DNA from: Hyphomicrobium sp.
GTDB lineage: Bacteria > Pseudomonadota > Alphaproteobacteria > Rhizobiales > Hyphomicrobiaceae
Assembly: GCA_002928735.1 (NCBI GenBank)
Contig: PERL01000001.1
Location: 345,077-409,076, forward strand
Reading direction: 5' to 3'
Length of the DNA: 64,000 nt
This document shows, piece by piece, positions 1 through 8,129 of the stretch. Both the position numbers and the translations under genes were made by a program. The first letter of the stretch is position 1. Each line of letters starts with the position of its first letter. Under the pieces are notes generated by a model that saw nothing but the letters and a program-made list of their open reading frames with translations, made no database searches and was not told where the DNA came from.

Positions 1-2356
1 CGGCGAGCAGCACCTCAAACGCCTCCATGTCCTTCTTATTGGGAACCGTCTTAAACAGATCCCAGAGCTGTTCGTGGAGCTGGGGCAAACGGTTGAGCTC
101 AACTTTGATGTCGACAAGCGCTTCGGCCACATCCTGCGCGTCGAAACCCTCGAAAGCTCCGTAGGTGGTGAGCGCCTTGTCGAGCTCACCCAATAGACCT
201 TCGTAGTCAATGATGAACCCGAACTGCTTATGCTGCCCGTCCTCCTCATGAAGGCGGTTCACGCGCGCGATCGCCTGCAGCAAATTGTGCTCGCGGAGGG
301 ACTTGCAGACATAAAGCACCGTGTTGCGCGGCGCGTCGAAGCCCGTCAGGAGCTTAGAGACCACGATCAGGATTTCTGGATCGCCGCTACCTTTGAAAGC
401 CTCAATAATCTCGCGGCTATAATCGTCCTCGGAACGGAAGCGCTTCATCATGCGGTCCCAAAACTTACGGACCATGTCCTTGGATTCGGTGTCGACCTCC
501 TCATTGCCCTCGTTATCGTCGGGGGGCGAGATTACGACCTCACTCGTCACATGCCCGATCTCATCGAGCATGTCTTTGAAGCGGATAGCGGCCGCTTTGG
601 AGGGAGCAACAAGCTGAGCCTTAAATCCTGTCCCCTGCCAATGCTGACGATAGTGCTCGGAGATATCAAAGGCCTTGGCGCGAATAGCTTGCCCTGTCTT
701 CGATAGCGCATCCATACGCGAGAATTTGCGCTTGAGATCCGCAGACTGATCGGGCGTCAGCCCTTCGGTGATTTTCTCAAACCAGGTATCGATGACATTC
801 CCGGTGATTTGCTGCTCGACGAGCCGGCCCTCATAGAGCAGCGGCACCACAGCCTCATCCTTGACCGCCTCATCAATGGTGTAGCTGTGAATGAGCCCAC
901 CAAATGTATGCAGAGTATTCTTCTCCTTCTTGAGAAGCGGTGTGCCAGTGAACCCCAGATAGCAGGCATTGGGCAACATCCGGCGCATCTTCTTGGCGAA
1001 GTCGCCCAAGCCACCATAGCGACCCGACTGAGTGCGGTGACTTTCATCGACGAGGACGAAGATGTTGGGGTCGTCATCAACAAGCGCGCTGCCTTTGAGA
1101 GCTGAAGCGAACTTATTGATAATGGTCGTAACAAGTGGGGCTTTGGCCTCGATCATTTCGGCCAGATGGGTGCCGCTGCGCGCCCGGATCGGTTCCATCT
1201 CGCATGATTTGAAGGTATCGCGGATCTGCTTATCGAGATCATCCCGGTCCGTCACGATGACGATGCGGGGGTTGGTGATATCCCTGTCGAGGGCGAGGCC
1301 GCGCCCCAGCATCACCATGGTCAGTGATTTCCCAGAGCCTTGCGTATGCCAGATCACGCCACCCTTGCGAATATTGCCAAGGTCATACTGCTTGACCCGT
1401 TCAATGGCCGCTTTAATCCCGAAATATTGCTGATGACGGGCGATCTTCCGCACGCCGCCATCAAAGACGGTGAACCGGCGCACGATATCGAGCAGCCGCT
1501 CCGGACGGCACAGAGCGTATATCAGCCGATCTTGCTCAGTGACGGCGCGAGCCCCTTCCCGCGCCATGTCATCGAAAAAGCGGCGGGCTGGTGCCAGATC
1601 CCCTGAGAAGATGGCGGCCTTGGCTTCGCTCTTGAGGGGCCGATTGATGACGGTCGCAATGGCCTCATCGCGATCCTCTTCGTCGCGCCAAGTCTGCCAG
1701 AATTTCCGCGGCGTTCCTACCGTGGCGTAGAGCGCCTCGGCCCGGCGCATGCTCATCAGAACTTGGGCGAAATGAAAAAGCTGCGGGATGAACTCTTCGC
1801 TCTGATAGCCAATCAGCTGGCTTCCGGCCTTCTTCAGGCTCTCAGTCGGGCGTTTGTTCTCAATGACGACAAACGGGATGCCGTTGACGAAGCAAACAAT
1901 ATCGCAGCGTTTGGTCTGAAGAGAGCCGGTACGCTCAATCGACATCTCGGCCGTGACATGGAAGACGTTGTTTTCGGGGTTCTGCCAGTCGATGTAACGG
2001 AACGAATAGCTCTTGCTGTCACCGTCTATGGTCTTGGTGACGGTCGTGCCGAGCACGAGCTGGTCATAGACCTCTTGATTGGTAGCCTTGAGCCCTTTGA
2101 TTTTGTCCGGCGTCGGGCGCAGTCGGCGCAGCGCTTCATGCGCGTCCTGGAGGTCGAACGCATAGTCCTTGCCGCGATGGCTGAAGCCATTGATCCGCAG
2201 AAGCTGCTCAACCAACACCTCATCCAGAAGTACGTTACGCAGCTTCCCACGCTTCGCCTCGGCCTCTGATTGTGATAGGGGCTGGAACCCGAGCGCCACG
2301 AGAATCTGCAGAGCTGGGATCTGAGACTGATACTTCTCGGCAGCGTCGAAGGTCAT
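1..2356 (-). CDS. hsdR: Type I restriction endonuclease subunit R, C-terminus cut by window edge
   Basis: ATP-dependent translocase/nuclease subunit of a type I restriction complex; acts with HsdM and HsdS on unmodified DNA in the cytoplasm. The frame is open from the ATG at 2356 to base 1 (785 residues visible). Seen: a PD-(D/E)xK nuclease core with D152 and ENK (E166, K168), Walker A TQGSGKS at about 338-344, the DESH box at 437-440, then GFTGTP and further SF2 helicase motifs. It starts 5 bp after the kwaB stop and is the last visible gene of the operon. HsdR proteins are usually about 1000 residues, so roughly 200 or more C-terminal residues lie outside the window. Nothing in the visible part looks broken. 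Confidence 0.95.
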   Translation of the reverse strand, partial: MTFDAAEKYQSQIPALQILVALGFQPLSQSEAEAKRGKLRNVLLDEVLVEQLLRINGFSHRGKDYAFDLQDAHEALRRLRPTPDKIKGLKATNQEVYDQLVLGTTVTKTIDGDSKSYSFRYIDWQNPENNVFHVTAEMSIERTGSLQTKRCDIVCFVNGIPFVVIENKRPTESLKKAGSQLIGYQSEEFIPQLFHFAQVLMSMRRAEALYATVGTPRKFWQTWRDEEDRDEAIATVINRPLKSEAKAAIFSGDLAPARRFFDDMAREGARAVTEQDRLIYALCRPERLLDIVRRFTVFDGGVRKIARHQQYFGIKAAIERVKQYDLGNIRKGGVIWHTQGSGKSLTMVMLGRGLALDRDITNPRIVIVTDRDDLDKQIRDTFKSCEMEPIRARSGTHLAEMIEAKAPLVTTIINKFASALKGSALVDDDPNIFVLVDESHRTQSGRYGGLGDFAKKMRRMLPNACYLGFTGTPLLKKEKNTLHTFGGLIHSYTIDEAVKDEAVVPLLYEGRLVEQQITGNVIDTWFEKITEGLTPDQSADLKRKFSRMDALSKTGQAIRAKAFDISEHYRQHWQGTGFKAQLVAPSKAAAIRFKDMLDEIGHVTSEVVISPPDDNEGNEEVDTESKDMVRKFWDRMMKRFRSEDDYSREIIEAFKGSGDPEILIVVSKLLTGFDAPRNTVLYVCKSLREHNLLQAIARVNRLHEEDGQHKQFGFIIDYEGLLGELDKALTTYGAFEGFDAQDVAEALVDIKVELNRLPQLHEQLWDLFKTVPNKKDMEAFEVLLA

Positions 2357-2361
2357 GATGC

Positions 2362-3219
2362 CTAAACCCTCCGCTTCGAATTAGTAACGTAGCGTTGACC
2401 GGATAACGAGGCTTCATACAGGCCATCGTCAAGGAAACGGAGAAGGTCCTTAAGTCCTTTTCGATCGGTTGGGACGGTGATCCTCCCATTGTTGAGACTG
2501 ATCGCAAGCCCCAAACTCTGACCGGCTGCCTGTATCTCATCTGCTGTATGGCGGGTCAGAACTTGGCTCCGCGAGATAGCGTAAATGAGCTTTCGGCATG
2601 TCTGATCGGCATTTTGCTTGAGCAAATCCTCGTCGTTGACGTCCAGGATATCGCAATCAACAAACTCCGCTAGGACATCGTCCGTGGCCTCTTGATAGAG
2701 GTCGAAGAGATCGATGATCTGGCGCAAACTGTGGAAGCTTTTAAACTTGATCTTGTTGGAGCGGATGACGCACGTAAGCCGAACATCAAGGGCAAACGCA
2801 GGGTCCTCCAAGCGCTTGAACGTATTGTTGTCGAGTAGAAGCGAGAAGCGACGGGACAGGATCTGCGGCGGAGCAAAGCGTTGAACAAGAACTCGATCCG
2901 CATCACCGACGAACAAAGCTCGCACACCCTCGTCCGCTATATTGGCGGCATCTATGTCAGGCAAACTAATCGGGTTAGCCGCGATCGCATTCGTGAATGC
3001 AGCTGCTTGATCCGGAATATCGATGGTCAGCAACTCATTGGCGTCAGGCTTCCACGCCCCATCGAATTCGATCTCCTCAGTGATGCCGTTCATGAACGCC
3101 TGCTCTTGAGATAAGAACAACGCCTCAACCTGGCCCTGAACAGGCTGGGTGACGCGTACGCGCTTAATTGAGAGTTCGTTGTCCTGCGAACGGCAGGCGG
3201 CAAATAGATTTTGAGTCAT
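2362..3219 (-). CDS. kwaB: KwaB-like protein (DUF4868), Kiwa anti-phage system
   Basis: 285 residues, soluble. The centre and C-terminal half follow the DUF4868 pattern: a GVRALFVGDADRVLVQRF block, then a strand/helix stretch with FKSFHSLRQIIDLFDLY and a helix that ends near ATDDVLAEF. DUF4868 is the defining domain of KwaB, the cytosolic DNA-binding partner of membrane KwaA in Kiwa anti-phage defence. The ATG overlaps the kwaA stop (ATGA, 3216-3219), so the two are probably translationally coupled. Family assignment rests on remembered domain pattern and on the 4-TM protein directly upstream. It is slightly shorter than the E. coli protein (about 315 residues). The alternative is an uncharacterised DUF4868 protein that is not Kiwa. 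Confidence 0.77.
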   Translation of the reverse strand: MTQNLFAACRSQDNELSIKRVRVTQPVQGQVEALFLSQEQAFMNGITEEIEFDGAWKPDANELLTIDIPDQAAAFTNAIAANPISLPDIDAANIADEGVRALFVGDADRVLVQRFAPPQILSRRFSLLLDNNTFKRLEDPAFALDVRLTCVIRSNKIKFKSFHSLRQIIDLFDLYQEATDDVLAEFVDCDILDVNDEDLLKQNADQTCRKLIYAISRSQVLTRHTADEIQAAGQSLGLAISLNNGRITVPTDRKGLKDLLRFLDDGLYEASLSGQRYVTNSKRRV

Positions 3220-3740
3220 TTCTTATCTCCTTGATCGAGCAATATGTATTCGGTGAGTTGCCCGACCTGGAGTTGCTCTGCGGCGTTGCGGAGCTGCTTT
3301 TTCGTGATCAGGACATAAGTAACGCCTTCAGCGGTTGTGACTTTGTAGAAGTGCCACCCCATCATCCCAAGCAGCGGGTTGAAGTGATAGCTGTAGCTAG
3401 TGGCCGTGATGATTGCGAAAATGACGATCATCGGAAGCCAGACCTGCCACGTTAAAGTTTCGATATTTGCGGTGAAGAGTGGAAGCAGGTAGAGAAGCAG
3501 GAATGCGATGTTCTCGTTGTCAGCTGCCTCGATGGTTTGCGCCTTGAAATTCACGCGCTCGATGTTTTGACGAGCAAATCTCAACAGACAAAGAGAAATG
3601 AATACTAGCAGCGCGCACAGCACCAAAAGCCCCGCTGCAAGTTCGTACTTTGACGCTTGGAAGGCGACCCAGGCATAGGTGAGGGCAACAGGTGCGATAG
3701 CAGTGCTCGTTAGGAGCCACTTTGCGAGGGCACTAAACAT
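3216..3740 (-). CDS. kwaA: KwaA-like four-helix membrane protein, Kiwa anti-phage system
   Basis: 174 residues with four hydrophobic segments at about 8-27, 35-54, 78-93 and 103-121, followed by a polar C-terminal tail of about 50 residues carrying YKVTTAEGVTYVLITKKQL. KwaA of Kiwa is a four-TM inner-membrane protein paired with KwaB, and size, topology and gene order fit. It overlaps the hsdS 3' end by 8 bp and kwaB by 4 bp, so it belongs to the same transcript as the restriction genes. Known role of the family: senses phage at the membrane and recruits KwaB. The membrane topology is read by eye. The name depends largely on the neighbouring DUF4868 gene. Confidence 0.75.
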   Translation of the reverse strand: MFSALAKWLLTSTAIAPVALTYAWVAFQASKYELAAGLLVLCALLVFISLCLLRFARQNIERVNFKAQTIEAADNENIAFLLLYLLPLFTANIETLTWQVWLPMIVIFAIITATSYSYHFNPLLGMMGWHFYKVTTAEGVTYVLITKKQLRNAAEQLQVGQLTEYILLDQGDKK

Positions 3741-4929
3741 TTACCCTCCACTGGCCGGACAGCAGCCTCTGCATGAGCCCGCGCTTTTGCTGTCTAAGCC
3801 GTTCGAGCTGGTACATAAGACCGTCAATCTCAACTGAGAACATGTTGAATAGCTGCCCGATGCGTTCCTGCTCAACTCGAGGTGGAACCGGCACAACGCA
3901 TCCGAAAAAGTCTTCAGAGTAGATGTTCAACAACCCGTCGTTCCGAACTCCGGAGTTAATCAAGCGGGTGAGTTGTCGGTTGAGAAAGCCTGATGCAAAC
4001 AAGTGCGCATAGAAATCACTGTGGAGATCTTCGGCAAGGGCGAACGCAAAATATACGAATGGAACGAGCGCTGTGTCCTGATCGAGGCGATAAATGCAGC
4101 CTTGAGGAAAGGTCTTTGAATTCCCCTTGTTGTAGGCAAACTCGCCGCGCTTCAACAGAAGGTATCGGCTGACACTTTCGCCAGCCATAAAGCGAACGAA
4201 TTTCTCGTCTTGACGTCGGAAACCTGACTTTCCCGAGATCGTCATAACAGGATGTTCTTCACCATCAGCCTGACGCTGAACCCGCTCAACGATTTCGGAT
4301 AGTTTGGCAGATGGCCACTTTTCGGGGGGAACCCCATCGCATCCGAAAACTTTCTGGCGCACAGCTGATCGCTGCCTCTGCTTCTGCTCGATCAACCGCT
4401 CGCAGGCCTCGAGGGCCTCGTCCCAAGTCCGCAGGATTTCAGCGATTTTGCGCTGCTCTGGTAGAGGTGGAACTTCAAACTGGAACTCTCGTATGTCTGT
4501 CAGCGAAAGGTTTGGTCGAGCAGAGTCTGAGCTACTGCCCAAAAGACGGCGCCGAACGAATGGCGCTTGTAAATAGTAGGCAAAGTAAGGCGGATGAAAT
4601 TCTCTCTTCACTCGCAACATGCAAACAGCTTGATTGATGCATGCAGAGTCGTAGGTCGAATCAAACATACAGACCCTACCAATCGATGCGCCGACAATGT
4701 TGATGAGGATGTCTCCACGCTGAAGTTCGCTGCTGGACATTTTCAAGCGGAATTCCTCTGACAGGAATTTGGGCGCTGAAAGATCTATGTGTCCGTCACG
4801 AACGTTTTCGCTCGTGACGAAAAGAACGCCTGAATTCTGGTACTCAAAGCCCTGCCATCGAGGCGAAGCCCCCTTAGTGATCTTCGACGCAATATCTCCG
4901 CCAGTGAGTGTCAACCATCCATCAAGCAT
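3733..4929 (-). CDS. hsdS: Type I restriction-modification specificity subunit S, two TRDs
   Basis: 398 residues, the usual size of a full specificity subunit. Two target-recognition domains are each followed by a conserved helical spacer: the first ends with EVPPLPEQRKIAEIL (about 152-166) and a long helix, the second with VPVPPRVEQERIGQLF (about 351-366) and a C-terminal helix. HsdS selects the DNA sequence methylated or cleaved by the HsdM/HsdR complex. The gene overlaps the rhuM-like gene by 8 bp and kwaA by 8 bp. It is one of two specificity-type genes in this operon; the other (7469-8080) has a single TRD. Recognition sequence cannot be read from the sequence. Confidence 0.93.
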   Translation of the reverse strand: MLDGWLTLTGGDIASKITKGASPRWQGFEYQNSGVLFVTSENVRDGHIDLSAPKFLSEEFRLKMSSSELQRGDILINIVGASIGRVCMFDSTYDSACINQAVCMLRVKREFHPPYFAYYLQAPFVRRRLLGSSSDSARPNLSLTDIREFQFEVPPLPEQRKIAEILRTWDEALEACERLIEQKQRQRSAVRQKVFGCDGVPPEKWPSAKLSEIVERVQRQADGEEHPVMTISGKSGFRRQDEKFVRFMAGESVSRYLLLKRGEFAYNKGNSKTFPQGCIYRLDQDTALVPFVYFAFALAEDLHSDFYAHLFASGFLNRQLTRLINSGVRNDGLLNIYSEDFFGCVVPVPPRVEQERIGQLFNMFSVEIDGLMYQLERLRQQKRGLMQRLLSGQWRVNV

Positions 4930-5962
4930 CTCCTTCTCCTTTCTTGATCCGACGCTTCGATGCTTTGGCGATGCTCTCCAACTCCCTTAGGTCCTCGACG
5001 CTCTCTATGTCCTTTTGCTTGGCTTCCTTGCGCTTACCGTCAAATTCTGCGTAGCGCTCATGCGCGATTGTCTCCGCACGCTTGGCAGTGATGCCGCCAG
5101 CGTTTCGAAGCTTGGGCAGCTCGTTGCTGTCGAGGAAGGTGTTGAGCACGCCTTCCCATTCGGCAAGGCGCATGGTCTGCCGCCGTGAGGCGCGCAGTTC
5201 GGCTGTGTTCAGGAAGGTCTCAACGATCAGGTTGAGTTCCTTAATCTCCAACTCGCCCAGATAGTTCTTGGCGGTTGCCACGTCATCCTTGCGCACGGGG
5301 CGGCCCTTGTCGGCCCCCTTCCACGTTGTGAGACCCATATTCGGGGCGCTCGCATCGGAGCGGGCCGCGATCAGTTCTCCAGCCGTATGCCCGGTGACCG
5401 CATAAAGCATCTTGTTTTGGATGGTGGCGTAGAAGGTCGTAACCTGCCGCGACTTCGGATCGTAGTCCTCGCTGAGCGAGAGGATGTCACGCACCTTCTG
5501 ATAGAACCGCGCCTCGGAGGCGCGGATATCGCGAATGCGCTCAAGAAGCTCGTCGAAATAATCCCAAGCGGGGTCCTTCAAGCGCTCGTCATCCATGACG
5601 AAGCCCTTGACCATGTAGTCCTTCAGGACCGTACTGGCCCACCGACGAAACTGTGTGCCGCGCTCGGACCGGACGCGGTAGCCGACAGAGAGGATGACGT
5701 CCAGGCTGTAGCAGTCAACTTCGCGCGAAACCTGCCTTTTTCCTTCGGTTTGAACTATCCGGAATTTCCGGATAGTTGCCTCGGTCTCGCATTCGGCTTC
5801 TTCATAGATGTTGCTGATGTGCTCGTTGATCGTTCGCACATCCTTGTCGAACAGCTCTGCCATCTGGCGCTGGCTGAGCCACACGGTTCCATCGACGGCC
5901 CGCAGTTGAATTTGCGTCCGCCCATTTCCCGTGTTGTAGAGTATGAATTCTCCCTCAGACAT
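4922..5962 (-). CDS. rhuM: RhuM family protein
   Basis: 346 residues. The N-terminus has the RhuM signature: VWLSQRQMAELFDKD (about 27-41) with a helix-turn-helix look, then a block rich in REVDCYSLDVILSVGYRV (about 80-97) and a charged C-terminal half. RhuM proteins are frequent cargo inside type I restriction loci and near Salmonella virulence genes, but their molecular function is not established. It overlaps hsdM and hsdS by 8 bp on each side, so it is made with the modification enzyme. The C-terminus is rich in Lys/Arg (about 320-346). A regulatory or defence-accessory role is inference from context only. Confidence 0.88.
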   Translation of the reverse strand: MSEGEFILYNTGNGRTQIQLRAVDGTVWLSQRQMAELFDKDVRTINEHISNIYEEAECETEATIRKFRIVQTEGKRQVSREVDCYSLDVILSVGYRVRSERGTQFRRWASTVLKDYMVKGFVMDDERLKDPAWDYFDELLERIRDIRASEARFYQKVRDILSLSEDYDPKSRQVTTFYATIQNKMLYAVTGHTAGELIAARSDASAPNMGLTTWKGADKGRPVRKDDVATAKNYLGELEIKELNLIVETFLNTAELRASRRQTMRLAEWEGVLNTFLDSNELPKLRNAGGITAKRAETIAHERYAEFDGKRKEAKQKDIESVEDLRELESIAKASKRRIKKGEGDA

Positions 5963-7472
5963 CGATGCCCAGCTCCTTGAGGTGCTTGGCCATGCGGGCC
6001 CGCACCTCGGTCAACTCGGCCTCGATGGCAACAATCTCCTTCTGCACAGCCGCCACATCGATCTCGGCCTCAGGCTCGAAAGTGTCGACGTAGCGGGGGA
6101 TGTTCAGATTGAAGTCGTTCTCAGCAATTTCCTCTGGCGAGGCACGGTGAGAATACTTTTCGACCTCCTCACGCTTGCGGTAGGTCGTGATGATTTTCTC
6201 GATATGCTCGGGCTCCAGCACGTTCTGGGTTTTAGCGCTGGTGAACTCACGGCTGGCATCAATGAATAGAACGTCCTTGCGCGCCTCGTTGGCACCGCCC
6301 TGCTCGCGCGACCGGTCGAAGACCAGGATGGCGACGGGGATGCCGGTCGTGGTGAAGAGGTTAGAGGGGAGCCCAATCACAGCATCGAGCATGTTCTCTT
6401 CGATCAAGGTCTGGCGGATCTTGCCCTCCGCGCCGCCGCGGAACAGCACGCCGTGTGGGACAATCACCGCCACGCGCCCGGATTGACGTTTGGCGATCTC
6501 GATCATGTGCGTGATGAAGGCATAGTCGCCCTTAGACTTCGGCGGTATGCCGCGCCAGTAGCGCTTATATTGATCGGTCTCAGCCCCTTCTGCGCCCCAC
6601 TTGTCGAGCGAGAACGGAGGATTGGCGACGACCACGTCGAAGCGCATCAAATGATCGCCCTCGACCAGGGCCGGGCTATTGAGCGTATCGCACCATTCGA
6701 TACGGGCGGCGTCCTTCGCGTGCAGGAACATGTTCATGCGCGCCAGCGCCCAGGTCGCGCCGTTCACTTCCTGACCGTAGAGGGAATAGTTGTCGGAGCC
6801 GACTTCTTCAGCCGCACGGATCAAAAGGGACCCTGATCCGCAGGCCGGATCGCAGATAGTGTTACCGGGCTGGGCACTAGCCAGCTTCGCCAGCAACGTC
6901 GAGACCGCCGTCGGCGTATAGAATTCGCCGGCCTTCTTCCCGGCATCGGATGCAAATTTAGAGATGAGGTAGATGTAGCACTCGCCGATAATGTCTTCGG
7001 TGACGCGAGACGGGCGCAAGTCGAGCTCCGGCTTTGCGAAGTCCTGAAGCATATTCTTCAGGCGGCGGTTTCGATCTTTGACCTTGCCGAGATTAGACTC
7101 CGAGTTGAAGTCGATATTGCGGAACACGCCCTCCAACTTGGAGCGGTTGGCGTCTTCGATCTTTTCAAGCGCTACATTGATGCGCTCTCCGATGTCGACT
7201 TCGTCACGGGCCGCGTAGAGATCGTAAAAGCTGCAACCCTCCGGCAGGATGAAGCGCTCGCGCTCCAGACGGCGACGGATGCGCACGTCATCGCCACCGA
7301 ACTGTTTCTTGTAATCCTCGACATGGGCATTCCAATGATCGGAGATGTATTTCAGGAACAACATCACAAGGATGTAGTCCTTGTACTGGGCCGCATCGAC
7401 CGCTCCCCTAAAGGTGTCGCAGGCGGCCCACGCAGTGTTGTTGACTTGTTGTTGAGTGACTTGGTCGGTCAT
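5955..7472 (-). CDS. hsdM: Type I restriction-modification methyltransferase subunit M
   Basis: 505 residues. N-terminal HsdM_N-type helical region (1-150), then a gamma-class N6-adenine methyltransferase: SAM-binding motif DPACGSGSLL at 208-217 and catalytic NPPF at 284-287. The family forms an M2S complex that methylates adenine in the HsdS-specified site and, with HsdR, restricts foreign DNA. The ATG overlaps the stop of the half-size specificity gene upstream (ATGA) and the gene overlaps rhuM downstream. All key motifs are intact, so this should be an active methylase. Confidence 0.95.
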   Translation of the reverse strand: MTDQVTQQQVNNTAWAACDTFRGAVDAAQYKDYILVMLFLKYISDHWNAHVEDYKKQFGGDDVRIRRRLERERFILPEGCSFYDLYAARDEVDIGERINVALEKIEDANRSKLEGVFRNIDFNSESNLGKVKDRNRRLKNMLQDFAKPELDLRPSRVTEDIIGECYIYLISKFASDAGKKAGEFYTPTAVSTLLAKLASAQPGNTICDPACGSGSLLIRAAEEVGSDNYSLYGQEVNGATWALARMNMFLHAKDAARIEWCDTLNSPALVEGDHLMRFDVVVANPPFSLDKWGAEGAETDQYKRYWRGIPPKSKGDYAFITHMIEIAKRQSGRVAVIVPHGVLFRGGAEGKIRQTLIEENMLDAVIGLPSNLFTTTGIPVAILVFDRSREQGGANEARKDVLFIDASREFTSAKTQNVLEPEHIEKIITTYRKREEVEKYSHRASPEEIAENDFNLNIPRYVDTFEPEAEIDVAAVQKEIVAIEAELTEVRARMAKHLKELGIDV

Positions 7473-8080
7473 GCGCGCCCCCCGTGCGGTGTTTTGAATT
7501 CTGTAGTGTCATTGACGTGAGCGCACTCAAGGAGTGAGAGCGAACGAAGATGCTGACGGCGCTCGACCAGTCTTGAAGCGAGCCGCGATTCCAATCGCGC
7601 CAAGGAACTGGTCTCGGCGATGGCTCGTTGCCGCTCAAGTGGGGGCAACGGTATTTCCAAAGACGACAGGCTGCTGATGGGGATCATTCTCATCCCCGTC
7701 CCGCGCGCGCAGAGATCAAAGTAGTGCTGGGCCTCGGGCTGGTTGACGAACCATGCGAGATATTCGGCAACCACCATCGATTTGTTGGGACGCAAGATAA
7801 CAAGCGGCATCACCGCTACGGCTGGCTGGCTCAGCCGCTCATCCAAAAGGACAGCCAGATTTTTCTCACCGCGCGATCGAAAGACAACATCTCCTGGGCG
7901 CGCCCAATACCGCTCGGCCACCTCATTGAAATGGTAGGTGCCAATCTCTTTCGTTCCCAGCTCACCGTCAGACGTCGTGTCGCCAAGCTGTATTGCGCGA
8001 ATCCCGCCGGGCATGGGCTCTAACCGGCCCTTGGCCGTAAACCCAATCTGAACATCGCAACAATCGGAGAGCCGAATCAT
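7469..8080 (-). CDS. Half-size (single-TRD) type I specificity-like protein
   Basis: About 203 residues from an ATG at 8080 preceded by AGAGG with 5 bp spacing. The same frame extends to TTG 8113 and ATG 8098, but neither has a better ribosome site. One target-recognition domain (about 1-140) is followed by the HsdS spacer motif IPLPPLERQRAIAETS and a short helix, so this is half of a normal HsdS. Half-S proteins can dimerise to form a working specificity subunit, or modify the specificity of a full HsdS. It sits directly before hsdM (ATGA overlap), while a full two-TRD hsdS lies two genes downstream. Which of the two S proteins HsdM uses is unknown. Confidence 0.8.
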   Translation of the reverse strand: MIRLSDCCDVQIGFTAKGRLEPMPGGIRAIQLGDTTSDGELGTKEIGTYHFNEVAERYWARPGDVVFRSRGEKNLAVLLDERLSQPAVAVMPLVILRPNKSMVVAEYLAWFVNQPEAQHYFDLCARGTGMRMIPISSLSSLEIPLPPLERQRAIAETSSLARLESRLASRLVERRQHLRSLSLLECAHVNDTTEFKTPHGGRA

Positions 8081-8129
8081 AAACACCTCTGTATCCATTC
8101 CTACAGAGTACAATATCGGCCATACCGAG

